From assembly GCF_003148685.1 (NCBI RefSeq), contig NZ_QGGR01000001.1:310001-374000 (forward strand): DNA of 64,000 bases, read 5' to 3'. Positions 51,831 to 60,148 of this stretch are shown piece after piece. Position numbers and translations under genes: made by a program. How positions within the stretch are numbered: position 1 is the first letter of the stretch; every line of letters starts with the position of its first letter. The notes beneath the pieces were generated by a model, which worked only from the letters and a program-made list of their open reading frames with translations, was not told the DNA's origin and made no database searches. This stretch comes from Actinoplanes xinjiangensis (GTDB lineage: Bacteria; Actinomycetota; Actinomycetes; Mycobacteriales; Micromonosporaceae).

Positions 51831-52439
51831 GTGCGCAACGAGGAGAGCCGGAGCACGCCGGTCATCAGCAGGCAGGTGCCGCGACCGGTCACCAGAGGGC
51901 CCGAACCGGCCCGCCTCCCCCTCGCCGAACCCGGCCGAACCGACACCCTCCCCCTGGAACTCGTCCGCCGTGACATCGCCGGCGACCGCCCTGGCGTTCC
52001 GCTGATGCTGCGAATTCGCGTCCTGGACGCCTTCGACGCCACCCCTGTCGCCGCGGCCGTCGTGGACCTCCGCCACCGCGAACCCACCGGCAACGGCGAA
52101 CTGCGCGGCGCCCAGGTCACCGACACCGACGGCTACGCCGAGTTCCGCACCGTCCATCCCGGCCGCGAACCCGGAAAACCGGTCCAGATCACCGCCTCGG
52201 TCCACGTGGGCGGGTACCTGGCAGGCGGCCGAACGACGACCTACTGCGGCCCCCTGTACGTCCCGGAACAGATCGCCGGCCAGGTGACCGCCGGCCTTCC
52301 TCCCACCGAAGACCCCCAGCCCAACAGCGGCGGCCCCCTCCACTCCACCGCCGGTGGCCCTCTCCACGTCGTCCCCCGCGACCGATTCGACCTGACCGCA
52401 GGCCTCCTGGCCACGATCACCGTCACCGTCGGCGACTGA
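51831..52439 (+). CDS. Intradiol-dioxygenase-like fold protein lacking iron ligands
   Basis: 202 residues. The order 'GVPLMLRIRVLDAFDATPVAAAVVDLRH', 'LRGAQVTDTDGYAEFRTVHPG' follows the beta-sandwich core of intradiol ring-cleavage dioxygenases. The Tyr/His iron ligands of active enzymes are absent: the strand that should read H-x-H reads 'QITASVHVGG', and the W-H-C-D/Y-S region is replaced. It is therefore probably a non-enzymatic relative, or one with a different activity. No signal peptide. GTG start, weak translation signal. No operon partner. Confidence 0.7.
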   Translation: MRNEESRSTPVISRQVPRPVTRGPEPARLPLAEPGRTDTLPLELVRRDIAGDRPGVPLMLRIRVLDAFDATPVAAAVVDLRHREPTGNGELRGAQVTDTDGYAEFRTVHPGREPGKPVQITASVHVGGYLAGGRTTTYCGPLYVPEQIAGQVTAGLPPTEDPQPNSGGPLHSTAGGPLHVVPRDRFDLTAGLLATITVTVGD

Positions 52440-52984
52440 CTCCGGCTTCTCGCATCGAGGCGCCACTCGCATCAGTGCACGCCCCGGCAAACACCCTTCC
52501 CGGCAAACACCCCTTCCCAGCCGACACACGCCGCCGCTCACCGCGAACCGCCCCCTCGACGGGCGCCGATGATCGACGTCCGTCTTCGCCGTCAACTGGC
52601 CGTCTCCCAGCGGACCGACCTGTCACGCTCGTCCGCTTCGTTGGCGCCAGTGGGTGCCTCCAACAGAACGACGGTCACCCCGAAAAGCACGGAACCCTCC
52701 GAACCGCGCGGAACCGGCCCAGAACTCAAGGCAACCGGACCAGACCGCACGGGGATCAGCCCGAAGGGCACGAACCGGCCCGGAAACTCAAGGCAACCGG
52801 ACCAGACCGCACGGGCATCAGCCCGAAGGGCACGAACCGGCCCGGAAACTCAACGCAACCGGACCAGGCCACACGACGAGCAGCCCGAAGGGCACGCAAC
52901 CAGCCCGGAACTCAACGCAACCCGACCGAGCCACACGACGAGCAGCCCGAAGGGCGCCGCGGCTGGGCTGGCCCGGCTGTGCGG
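52440..52984. other. 545-bp gene-free stretch dominated by a ~62-bp tandem repeat
   Basis: The first ~270 bases show short direct repeats (GGCAAACACC at ~52489 and 52501). The rest is the repeat array at 52714-52956. Reading frames cross it, but their composition follows the repeat, they lack ribosome binding sites and they collide with the response regulator gene. Confidence 0.65.
52714..52956. repeat. ~62-bp tandem repeat, four copies
   Basis: Copies: 52714-52774, 52775-52836, 52837-52899 and 52900-52956 (last partial). Each runs from CCGGCCCGGAA through CAACCGGACCA to CAGCCCGAAGGGCACG. Copies 1-2 are closest to each other, and 3-4 share CCACACGACGAG. It ends 28 bp beyond the response regulator stop codon. 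Confidence 0.9.
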
Positions 52985-53626
52985 TCAGCCGCGCAGATAG
53001 GCGAGGACGGCACGGACCCGGCGGTGGTCGTCGCTGTCCGGTGGCAGTTCGAGTTTGGCGAGCAGACTGTTGATGTGTTTGGCGACCATCGCCTCGGTGA
53101 CGACCATTTCCCGGGCGATGCCCGTGTTGGAACGGCCCTCGGCCATCAGCGCCAGGACCTCCCGCTCGCGGACGGTGAGCCGGTGCAGTGGATCGCGACG
53201 CCGGCCCAGCAACTGGCGAACCACCTCCGGGTCGACCACGGTGCGACCGGCCGCCACCCCCTCCAGTGCCTCGACGAACTCGGTGACCTCACCGATACGG
53301 TCCTTCAGCAGATAGCCGACGCCCGCCCCATGATCGGAGTCGATCAGCTCCGCGGCGTAGGTCTGCTCGACATACTGACTGAGCACCAGAACCGGCAGTT
53401 CCGGATCGGCTTTCCGCATCTCGATCGCTGCCTGGAGACCCTCGTCATTGAACCCCGGGGGCATCCGAACGTCGGTGACGACCACGTCCGGCCGGTGCTC
53501 GGCGACCGCCTCTCGCAACGCGACCGCATCCCCGACAGCGGCGACCACCTCGTGGCCGAACCGGCGCAGCATCCCGGCCACCCCCTCCCGGACGATCACG
53601 CCGTCCTCCGCGATGACCACCCTCAT
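52985..53626 (-). CDS. NarL/LuxR-family response regulator
   Basis: 213 residues: receiver with phospho-acceptor Asp52 (VVVTDVRMPPGF) and LuxR-type HTH 'LTVREREVLALMAEGRSNTGIA'. It overlaps the kinase gene by four bases. The kinase/regulator pair is divergent from an FtsX-type ABC exporter, its likely target. Confidence 0.92.
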   Translation of the reverse strand: MRVVIAEDGVIVREGVAGMLRRFGHEVVAAVGDAVALREAVAEHRPDVVVTDVRMPPGFNDEGLQAAIEMRKADPELPVLVLSQYVEQTYAAELIDSDHGAGVGYLLKDRIGEVTEFVEALEGVAAGRTVVDPEVVRQLLGRRRDPLHRLTVREREVLALMAEGRSNTGIAREMVVTEAMVAKHINSLLAKLELPPDSDDHRRVRAVLAYLRG

Positions 53627-54870
53627 GCGGCTTCCTCCGGAACCGGGATCTCCACGCGCAACAGCGTAGGACCCCCGGGTGGGCTGGACAGGTTCACCGT
53701 CCCATCGAGGACCGCCACCCGGTCGGCGAGCCCCATCAGGCCGGAACCGTCCGCCGGGTCGGCCCCGCCGCGCCCGTCGTCGCGGACCTGCACGATCAGC
53801 CGATCCCCCGTCAGAAACGCCTCGACCCGGGCCCGCTCGGCCCCGGCGTGCTTGGCCACATTGGTGAGCGCCTCGGACACCACGAAATAGGCAGTCACCT
53901 CCACGGCCGACGGCAAGCGCCCGGGTAGGCGCAGATCGAGGTCGACGGGCAGCGGTGCGATGGAAGCGGCCTCACCCACGGCCGCGGCCAGGCCACGGTC
54001 GGTCAGGACCTTCGGATGGACGCCCCGAATCAACTCCCGCAGGTCGGTGAGTGCCTGCTTTGCCAGCTGATGAGCGGCGGCGAGCGGCTCCGCTCCGGGC
54101 GCCCCGGCCGGCACCTCCAGACGTGCCATGCCGAGTTGCATGCTGAGCGCGACGAGTCGCTGTTGTGCGCCGTCGTGCAGGTCACGCTCGATGCGCCGGC
54201 GCTCCACCTCGAAGGCGTCGACGAGCCGTGCCCGTGACCGGGTGAGTTCTTTCAGGCGGGCGTCGTCGGGCGGTGTGAGCATGGCGCGAGCCATCGCCGC
54301 GCGGGCGCCGGCCCAGGCGATCACCGGATACGCCAGGATCGGCCCCAGCAGCAGCCCGGCGAAGACGGCCGGCAGAGTCGAGGACAGCGGCTCGTCAGCG
54401 ATGGTCCACGGCGCGCCGATCGAGATCATCAGCGTGTAGGTGACGCCGATCAGGACGAGCAGGTCCATCCAGCTCAACATCGCCGCCGCCAGCGCCGCGT
54501 AGAACAGCTCCCGCCAGGTCGCCTCTTCCCGCAGCCGCAGGGTGACCCACGCACGAAGGCCGGCCCGCGGCGGTGGTAGATGCGGATCGGGCAGCTCATC
54601 GCGGTCGACCAGCCGGAGCCGCCGCCGCTCGACGCGGGCCACCACGATGCCGGACAGCAGACACCCCACGTAACCGGCGACGCCGACGATCACCGCCGCC
54701 AGGAGAGTGCCGACGACGAGCATCACCGCCACCGCCGCGATGGTGGCGGCGCCCAGTAGGGAGCCGCTCGCCAGATAGGCGACGGAGCGCCATGGCCAGG
54801 ACGATCGCAACAGCGCGGCCGGCCGCAGAGTGAGCGCTTCGAGCGCGTTGCGGGGCTGCATGCCCGGCAC
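53623..54870 (-). CDS. NarX/DesK-type sensor histidine kinase
   Basis: 415 residues: four to five membrane spans with almost no extracellular loop, then HisKA_3 with the phospho-acceptor His in 'ERRRIERDLHDGAQQRLVAL' and an HATPase domain ('SEALTNVAKHAGA', 'DDGRGGAD', 'GLMGLADRV'). The lack of an external domain suggests intramembrane sensing, or sensing through the partner exporter. A GTG at 54870 or ATG at 54861 starts the gene. Confidence 0.9.
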   Translation of the reverse strand: MPGMQPRNALEALTLRPAALLRSSWPWRSVAYLASGSLLGAATIAAVAVMLVVGTLLAAVIVGVAGYVGCLLSGIVVARVERRRLRLVDRDELPDPHLPPPRAGLRAWVTLRLREEATWRELFYAALAAAMLSWMDLLVLIGVTYTLMISIGAPWTIADEPLSSTLPAVFAGLLLGPILAYPVIAWAGARAAMARAMLTPPDDARLKELTRSRARLVDAFEVERRRIERDLHDGAQQRLVALSMQLGMARLEVPAGAPGAEPLAAAHQLAKQALTDLRELIRGVHPKVLTDRGLAAAVGEAASIAPLPVDLDLRLPGRLPSAVEVTAYFVVSEALTNVAKHAGAERARVEAFLTGDRLIVQVRDDGRGGADPADGSGLMGLADRVAVLDGTVNLSSPPGGPTLLRVEIPVPEEAA

Positions 54871-54971
54871 GCTACCGGCCGGGCGGGCCGGTGTCGGTAG
54901 TGCTGTCGTTACCTTCGAGTGTGGACTCTGCGTGACTGTGCCGGGCCCTCCGAAACGGTTTGCTGGTCGGC

Positions 54972-55727
54972 ATGACGGATCACGGAACTCCAGCGGTCGA
55001 GCTGCGGGCGGCGACCAGGACGTATGGGACCGGCGAGCGTGCGGTCACCGCCCTGGACCGGGTGGACGCCCGGTTCGAGCCGGGCACCTTCACCGCGGTC
55101 ATGGGCCCCTCCGGGTCGGGCAAGTCCACCCTGCTGCACTGCGCGGCCGGGCTGGACCGGCTGTCCAACGGCGAGGTCGTCATCGACGGCGTGCCGGTCG
55201 GGGGCATGAGTGAGCGTGCGCTGACCCGCCTGCGCCGCAGCCGCGTCGGCTTCGTCTTCCAAGCGTTCAACCTGGTTCCGGCGTTGACCGCGGCACAGAA
55301 TGTGGCGTTACCGCTGCGGCTGGCCCGGCGCCGTCCGGAGCCGGGCGCGGTGGCGGCGATGCTGGCCGAGGTGGGTCTGGCCGGCCGTGAGGGACATCGA
55401 CCATCCGAGCTCTCCGGCGGTCAGCAGCAACGGGTGGCGATCGCCCGCGCGCTGGTGTCCCGGCCGGCGGTGCTCTTCGCCGACGAGCCGACCGGCGCGC
55501 TGGACGCGGCGTCCGGCGCCGCGGTGCTGCGGCTGCTGCGCGAGGCGGTGGACCGTCATCGGCAGACGATCGTCATGGTGACCCACGATCCGCTGGCCGC
55601 GGCGACCGCCGACCGGGTGTTGTTCCTGGCCGACGGCCGAGTGTTCGACGAGCTGCCCGGAGCGGCCGGCGCGGAGCGGATCGCCCTGCACATCGCTCAC
55701 GCGCAGCACACGGTGGTGGCCCGATGA
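54972..55727 (+). CDS. ABC exporter ATP-binding protein (MacB/LolD type)
   Basis: 251 residues. Walker A GPSGSGKST (~45-53), 'VFQAFNLVPALTAAQNV', signature LSGGQQQRVAIARAL and Walker B 'VLFADEPTGALDAAS', as in ATPases that drive FtsX-type permeases. ATG at 54972. It overlaps the permease gene by four bases and is divergent from the two-component genes. Confidence 0.9.
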   Translation: MTDHGTPAVELRAATRTYGTGERAVTALDRVDARFEPGTFTAVMGPSGSGKSTLLHCAAGLDRLSNGEVVIDGVPVGGMSERALTRLRRSRVGFVFQAFNLVPALTAAQNVALPLRLARRRPEPGAVAAMLAEVGLAGREGHRPSELSGGQQQRVAIARALVSRPAVLFADEPTGALDAASGAAVLRLLREAVDRHRQTIVMVTHDPLAAATADRVLFLADGRVFDELPGAAGAERIALHIAHAQHTVVAR

Positions 55728-58381
55728 CGGCGGCGTGGGCGATGGTCCGGCACCGGTTCGCCAGTTTCGCCGGCACGTTCGTGGCGGTGTTCCTGGGAGT
55801 GGCCGTCGTCGCCGGGTCGGCGACGCTCCATCTGAGCTCGCGGCCACAGGCTCCGGCCCGCTACGACCAGGCGCCGGTGCTCGTCACACCGCCTGACCCG
55901 GGCACCGGCGACGACCGTGACCGGCAATCCTGGACATCGGCACAGGCAGCCGCGCTCGCCGCCCGCCTCGACGCGTTGGAGGGGGTGACAGCGGCCGTCC
56001 CGGATCCGTGGTTCTACGTGCAGCGGCTTGATGCCGGCCGGCCGACAGGCGACGCTCAGGCGTCCCTGCTCGACGGGCACGCCTGGTCATCCGCGGCCCT
56101 CGGCGGTTACCGGCTCACCAGCGGCCGCGCCCCCACCGCCACCGGCGAGGTCGTCATCGGCACCACGGCAGCCTCCGACACCCCATCCAGGCCCTCCTCC
56201 ACCAAGACGACGTCAGCCATCAAGACAGATAGCCGGCCATCGGAAACCGACAGGTCGGACAAAGCCCCACAGGGCACAGGCAAAGAGTCCCGCGCCTCGA
56301 CGAACGAGAGCACGTCCGGCACCGGCGCCGCCGGGAAGGCACTAATCACCACACCCAATACCTCCGGCGCCCCCACGAACGGCAGCGCAGGGAGCGGCAG
56401 CACAACGACCGGCGAGACGGGAAGCGGCGGCCCAGGGAACAGCGGGCCAGCGAGCAACAGCACGGGGAACGGCGGCGCAGGGAACGGGGCATCTCGGACG
56501 AGGGCTGGGACGGCGACGGCTTCGGCCATGGGGACGGTTGTGGTCCTCACCTCGGCCGGGCCGGAGGAGTGGCGGGTCACGGGGACCGTGGATGGGCCGG
56601 GGTTCTACGTGACGGATCGGGATGCGGCGGAACGGGCGTCCGGCGTCCAGGTGATCGGCCTGACCGTCAGTGGAGACCCGCAGCGGGTGGCCGACGCGGC
56701 CGGCGCAGTCGTCGGGGCGGAGGGCGTGGTGAGGTCCGGAGCGGAGCGGGACGCGCTTGAGCCGGGTTCCATCACGCGGATCCGGTGGATCGGCGCGCAG
56801 CTGCTGATCGCGCTCGTCACGCTGGGGGCGTTCGCGACCGTGTTCGTGGTGTCGTCGACGTGTGCGCTGAGTGCGGCGCAGCGACGGCGCGAACTGGGGC
56901 TGCTGCGCGCGGTCGGCGCGACTCCGGGGCAGGTACAGCGGATGATGTATGCCGAGACGGCGCTGATCGCCCTGCTCGCCGGGCTGCTCGGTGCGCCCGC
57001 CGGTATGGCGGCGGCTCCGCTGCTGGCTGATCCGATGATCAGCACCGGTCTGGAGCCCGCGGGCTTCACGGTGACCTGGCAGCCCGTCGCGCTGGTCGGT
57101 GCGATCGTGCTCGGTCTGTTCGTGGCGCTTGCCGGGGTGACCGCGGCGGCACGGCGGGCCAGCCGGATCCCGCCACTCGAGGCGCTGCGTGAGGCGGCCG
57201 CCGATCCGCGCGCGATGACGCCGGCCCGCTGGGTCGTGGGGCTGCTCTGCGGGGCCGCGGGTGGGGCGTTGCTGGCGGCGATGCCGTCGCTGCCCCTGGC
57301 GACACGCAGCAGCGCTGGGATGGGCGCCGCGATGCTGCTGTTGTCGTCGGCCGCGCTGTTGTCGCCGGTGCTCATCGTGCCGTTGGTGCGGGTGGTGGTC
57401 CGGCCGTGGCAAGGCACCCCCACCGGGATGCTGGTCCGGGAGGGCACGCTGACCGGGGTTCGCCGGGTCGCGTCCACGGCGGCGCCGGTGCTGGCGACCG
57501 TCGGGCTGACGGTTCTGCTCGCCGGCACGGTCGCGACGATCGAGGTGGCCACCGGCATCGATGAGACCGCCCGGTATCCGGCGGCCGACGTGCTGGTCCC
57601 GGACGGAACGCCGGGTCTGTCGGCGGCCGCGGTCACCGCCCAAGGTGCCCATCCGGAACTCACCACCCGGCTGCTGATCACCCATGGCGACCGGACCGCC
57701 GGCCGGTCCGCGACCGGTCGCGGCGACGCCCTGGCCCTCGACCGCCTCAGCGCGGGGGAGTTGGGCGCCGGAGTCGGTGACACGGTCACGATCCGGTTCG
57801 TCGACGGCGCCGAGACGAAACTGCCGGTCGCAGCCGTGGGGGATGAGACGAGCATTCCGCGGCGTCTGGTCCGGCAGCACGACCCGGACGCGCTGACCGG
57901 CATGCTGGTGCTGAGGAAGCCGGCCGTGGCGGTTCCCGGGGCGCGCAGCCTCCCGATCCACGAGTTCGTCATGGAGGAGATCGATCAGGAGGGCCGGCTG
58001 ATCGACCTGTTCCTGGTGGCGCTGATCGGGCTCACCGCGGGGTACACCGCCATCGCGGTCGGTAACACGCTGCTGATGGCTACCGCTGCCCGCCGTGGTG
58101 AATTCCGGGCGCTCCGGCTCGCCGGTGCCGGGACCGGCCAGGTGCTGCGGGTCGTCACCGCGGAGGCGTTGCTCGCGGTGGTGATCGGTGCGGTCCTCGG
58201 CGGGCTGGTCGCGGTCGTCTCCCTCGTCGGCGTCCGAGCAGCCGTGGAGGACGAGATCGGCCGCGACATCGCGCTCGTCCTTCCGTGGGGCGCGACCGCG
58301 GCGGTCACCACCGTCTGTGCCGTCCTAGCGGTCGTCGCCTCCGCGTTCCCCCTCCTGAAGAGCAGGGGCACTCCGGCGTGA
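55724..58381 (+). CDS. FtsX-type ABC exporter permease with a low-complexity insert
   Basis: 885 residues with one N-terminal span, an extracytoplasmic domain, three spans with an FtsX core, a hydrophobic central region, a second extracytoplasmic domain and three C-terminal spans. Together with the ATPase and adjacent two-component system it resembles antimicrobial-peptide or lipoprotein exporters. The first extracytoplasmic domain is interrupted at about residues 146-268 (nucleotides ~56160-56530) by a Ser/Thr/Gly/Asn-rich insert with visibly lower GC; the domain resumes at 'GTVVVLTSAGPEEWRVTG'. Confidence 0.87.
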   Translation: MTAAWAMVRHRFASFAGTFVAVFLGVAVVAGSATLHLSSRPQAPARYDQAPVLVTPPDPGTGDDRDRQSWTSAQAAALAARLDALEGVTAAVPDPWFYVQRLDAGRPTGDAQASLLDGHAWSSAALGGYRLTSGRAPTATGEVVIGTTAASDTPSRPSSTKTTSAIKTDSRPSETDRSDKAPQGTGKESRASTNESTSGTGAAGKALITTPNTSGAPTNGSAGSGSTTTGETGSGGPGNSGPASNSTGNGGAGNGASRTRAGTATASAMGTVVVLTSAGPEEWRVTGTVDGPGFYVTDRDAAERASGVQVIGLTVSGDPQRVADAAGAVVGAEGVVRSGAERDALEPGSITRIRWIGAQLLIALVTLGAFATVFVVSSTCALSAAQRRRELGLLRAVGATPGQVQRMMYAETALIALLAGLLGAPAGMAAAPLLADPMISTGLEPAGFTVTWQPVALVGAIVLGLFVALAGVTAAARRASRIPPLEALREAAADPRAMTPARWVVGLLCGAAGGALLAAMPSLPLATRSSAGMGAAMLLLSSAALLSPVLIVPLVRVVVRPWQGTPTGMLVREGTLTGVRRVASTAAPVLATVGLTVLLAGTVATIEVATGIDETARYPAADVLVPDGTPGLSAAAVTAQGAHPELTTRLLITHGDRTAGRSATGRGDALALDRLSAGELGAGVGDTVTIRFVDGAETKLPVAAVGDETSIPRRLVRQHDPDALTGMLVLRKPAVAVPGARSLPIHEFVMEEIDQEGRLIDLFLVALIGLTAGYTAIAVGNTLLMATAARRGEFRALRLAGAGTGQVLRVVTAEALLAVVIGAVLGGLVAVVSLVGVRAAVEDEIGRDIALVLPWGATAAVTTVCAVLAVVASAFPLLKSRGTPA

Positions 58382-58756
58382 CCAGCCTCGGCCGGAGAAA
58401 AGGCCGCCGTCCGACGAACGCCGAGGGAAGGCGGCCCGGGATGCGGGGGCCGTTGCTCGAATGCTCCTTCGGCCAGACGACGGCAGACAGGACGAGCCGG
58501 CGAAGCGACCGGGACACCGACGGGCAAAGCAACCAGCAGAGCAACCGAGGCACCGAACAGCACCGCGACCGGCAGAGGAACCGAGGCACGGAACAGCACC
58601 GCGACCGGCAGAGCGACCGGGACGGCACCCGGCGAAGCGCCGGGGACGGCACCCGCCGGAGCGGCTGCGGCGCGGCGAGTGGGACAGCCGGGGCGGCCGG
58701 GGCGGCGGATCGGCGGGGCGGCGGATCGGCGGGGCGGCGGGGCGGCGGGGCGGCGG
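58382..58756. other. 375-bp gene-free stretch with tandem repeats and G-runs
   Basis: Convergent gap between the FtsX permease and the EAL-HDOD gene. It holds a 36-bp tandem duplication (58542-58613) and a run of GGGGCGGC-type repeats (~58690-58755). No gene is supported. Confidence 0.65.
58542..58613. repeat. 36-bp tandem duplication
   Basis: Copies 58542-58577 and 58578-58613 differ at two positions. Shorter GACCGG/CACCGAC echoes flank them. Confidence 0.88.
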
Positions 58757-60028
58757 TCAGACCGGGCGGGGCGCCGCCGGGCCTCGGCGGCGCTTGGAGG
58801 TGCCCGGGGCGAAGCGATGAGCGGCGGTGAGGGTCCGGGTGGACCAGCGCATCGCGTCGAGGGAGAGGCCGGCCAGGTCGCCGGTCCCCCACTCGCCGTT
58901 CTCGTAGGCGCGGACCGCCCGGAGCACGTCGCCGAGGCGGCCGGTGCCGACCGTGAGGGCTTCGGAGACCTCGGCGGTCAGGGGCAGTTGCTCGGCCATG
59001 GTGGCGGGCGTCATGGCCATCAGGCGGGCCATTCCGGTGACCAGTCCGGCGACGAACGCGGCGCCGGGGTCGGCGCGGAAGCGCGGGGCCAGGCTCTCGC
59101 ACAGGCGGGCCTGGGCGAGAGCGGTGAGGAGTTGTTCCTCGGGGGCTTCGGCGACGTCGTCGACGACCATGAGGGTGGCCCAGCGGCGGATGCGGTTGAG
59201 GCCGACGAGCATGACGGCCTGCCGGACCGAGGAGATGCGGCTGACCACGCCGGCGGCGACCGAGTTGCTGACCCGCAGCACCCGCAGGGCGAGGGCCGGG
59301 TCGCTGACGATGATCGAGGTGATCTTCTCGAGTGGCACGTCGGGGGACATCAGGGCGGCGACGAGTTCGAGGCGGCGCAGCCGGGACGGGGACAGGCTGG
59401 GGGTGCTGAGGACCTGGGGGCGGCTCAGCGCGTACCCCTGCCGCAGTTCCATGCCGTGATGGTCGGCGATGGCGACCTGCGCCTCGGTCTCGAGGCGTTC
59501 GGCGACCAGCTCGATGCCGGGGTATTCGCGGCAGGCCGCGACGATCTCGTCGAGGCGGCTGAGGTCGCCGTCGAGGAGGTCGAGTTTGACGTACGACGCG
59601 AGGCCGAGGAGTTGTTCGTGACCGGAGCCCCACACGAAGTCGTCCAGGGCGATCTTGTATCCGGCCTCGGAGAGTGCGGTGAGCCCGGCGATCACCTCGT
59701 CGTCGACCTGGACCGTCTCCAGCACCTCGAGCACCACCTGTTCGGGGCCGAACGGCAACGGGAGCCGCCCGGTCACGAACTCACGGGTGAGGTTGATGAA
59801 GCACGGCCGGGTGCCGGCCACTTCGGCTATGCCGAATTCGGTGAACGCGTTCACCATGACGGCGCTGGTGGCGTATGTATCCTGCCGCCCTGACGCGACG
59901 TCGTCCATACGACCGCGGAACAGCAGTTCGTAAGCCACGACGACGCCATGGACGTCGAAGATCGGCTGACGTCCCACGTGTACCGCATCCAACACCGGGA
60001 TTCCCACGCCGGTGCATTCGGCAGACAA
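58757..60028 (-). CDS. EAL-HDOD protein (YuxH-like)
   Basis: 423 residues: an EAL-like domain (~15-205; start 'VGRQPIFDVHGVVVAYELLFRG', later 'KIALDDFVWG') joined to an HDOD domain (~210-400). The EAL part is reduced: the signature reads YELLFRG and DDFVWG replaces DDFGTG, so it probably senses rather than cleaves c-di-GMP. HDOD domains are signalling scaffolds. This is the third c-di-GMP-related gene in the window. The start is taken at 60028; no signal peptide or span. Confidence 0.85.
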   Translation of the reverse strand: MSAECTGVGIPVLDAVHVGRQPIFDVHGVVVAYELLFRGRMDDVASGRQDTYATSAVMVNAFTEFGIAEVAGTRPCFINLTREFVTGRLPLPFGPEQVVLEVLETVQVDDEVIAGLTALSEAGYKIALDDFVWGSGHEQLLGLASYVKLDLLDGDLSRLDEIVAACREYPGIELVAERLETEAQVAIADHHGMELRQGYALSRPQVLSTPSLSPSRLRRLELVAALMSPDVPLEKITSIIVSDPALALRVLRVSNSVAAGVVSRISSVRQAVMLVGLNRIRRWATLMVVDDVAEAPEEQLLTALAQARLCESLAPRFRADPGAAFVAGLVTGMARLMAMTPATMAEQLPLTAEVSEALTVGTGRLGDVLRAVRAYENGEWGTGDLAGLSLDAMRWSTRTLTAAHRFAPGTSKRRRGPAAPRPV

Positions 60029-60148
60029 CCAGCCGACCTAAAGAAAGACGCAAGGAAACAAAGGCGAAACGGAGCCTTCCACGCGTACGGGCGCGCATGT
60101 TGGGATGAGACTGCCGTCACGACTCACCGGTGAGAAGGGTCCCACCAC

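Noticed and set aside
52714..52956. Possible CRISPR array
   Set aside because: The copies are contiguous with no unique spacers, and no cas genes are present.
52475..53890. Long plus-strand frame across the 62-bp repeats and the response regulator
   Set aside because: Its second half is exactly antisense to the response regulator and kinase genes, and the first half is repeat-derived.
58690..58755. G-quadruplex regulatory element
   Set aside because: G-runs are present, but one loop is ~12 bases and the stretch lies between convergent genes; it is better described as a GGGGCGGC repeat.
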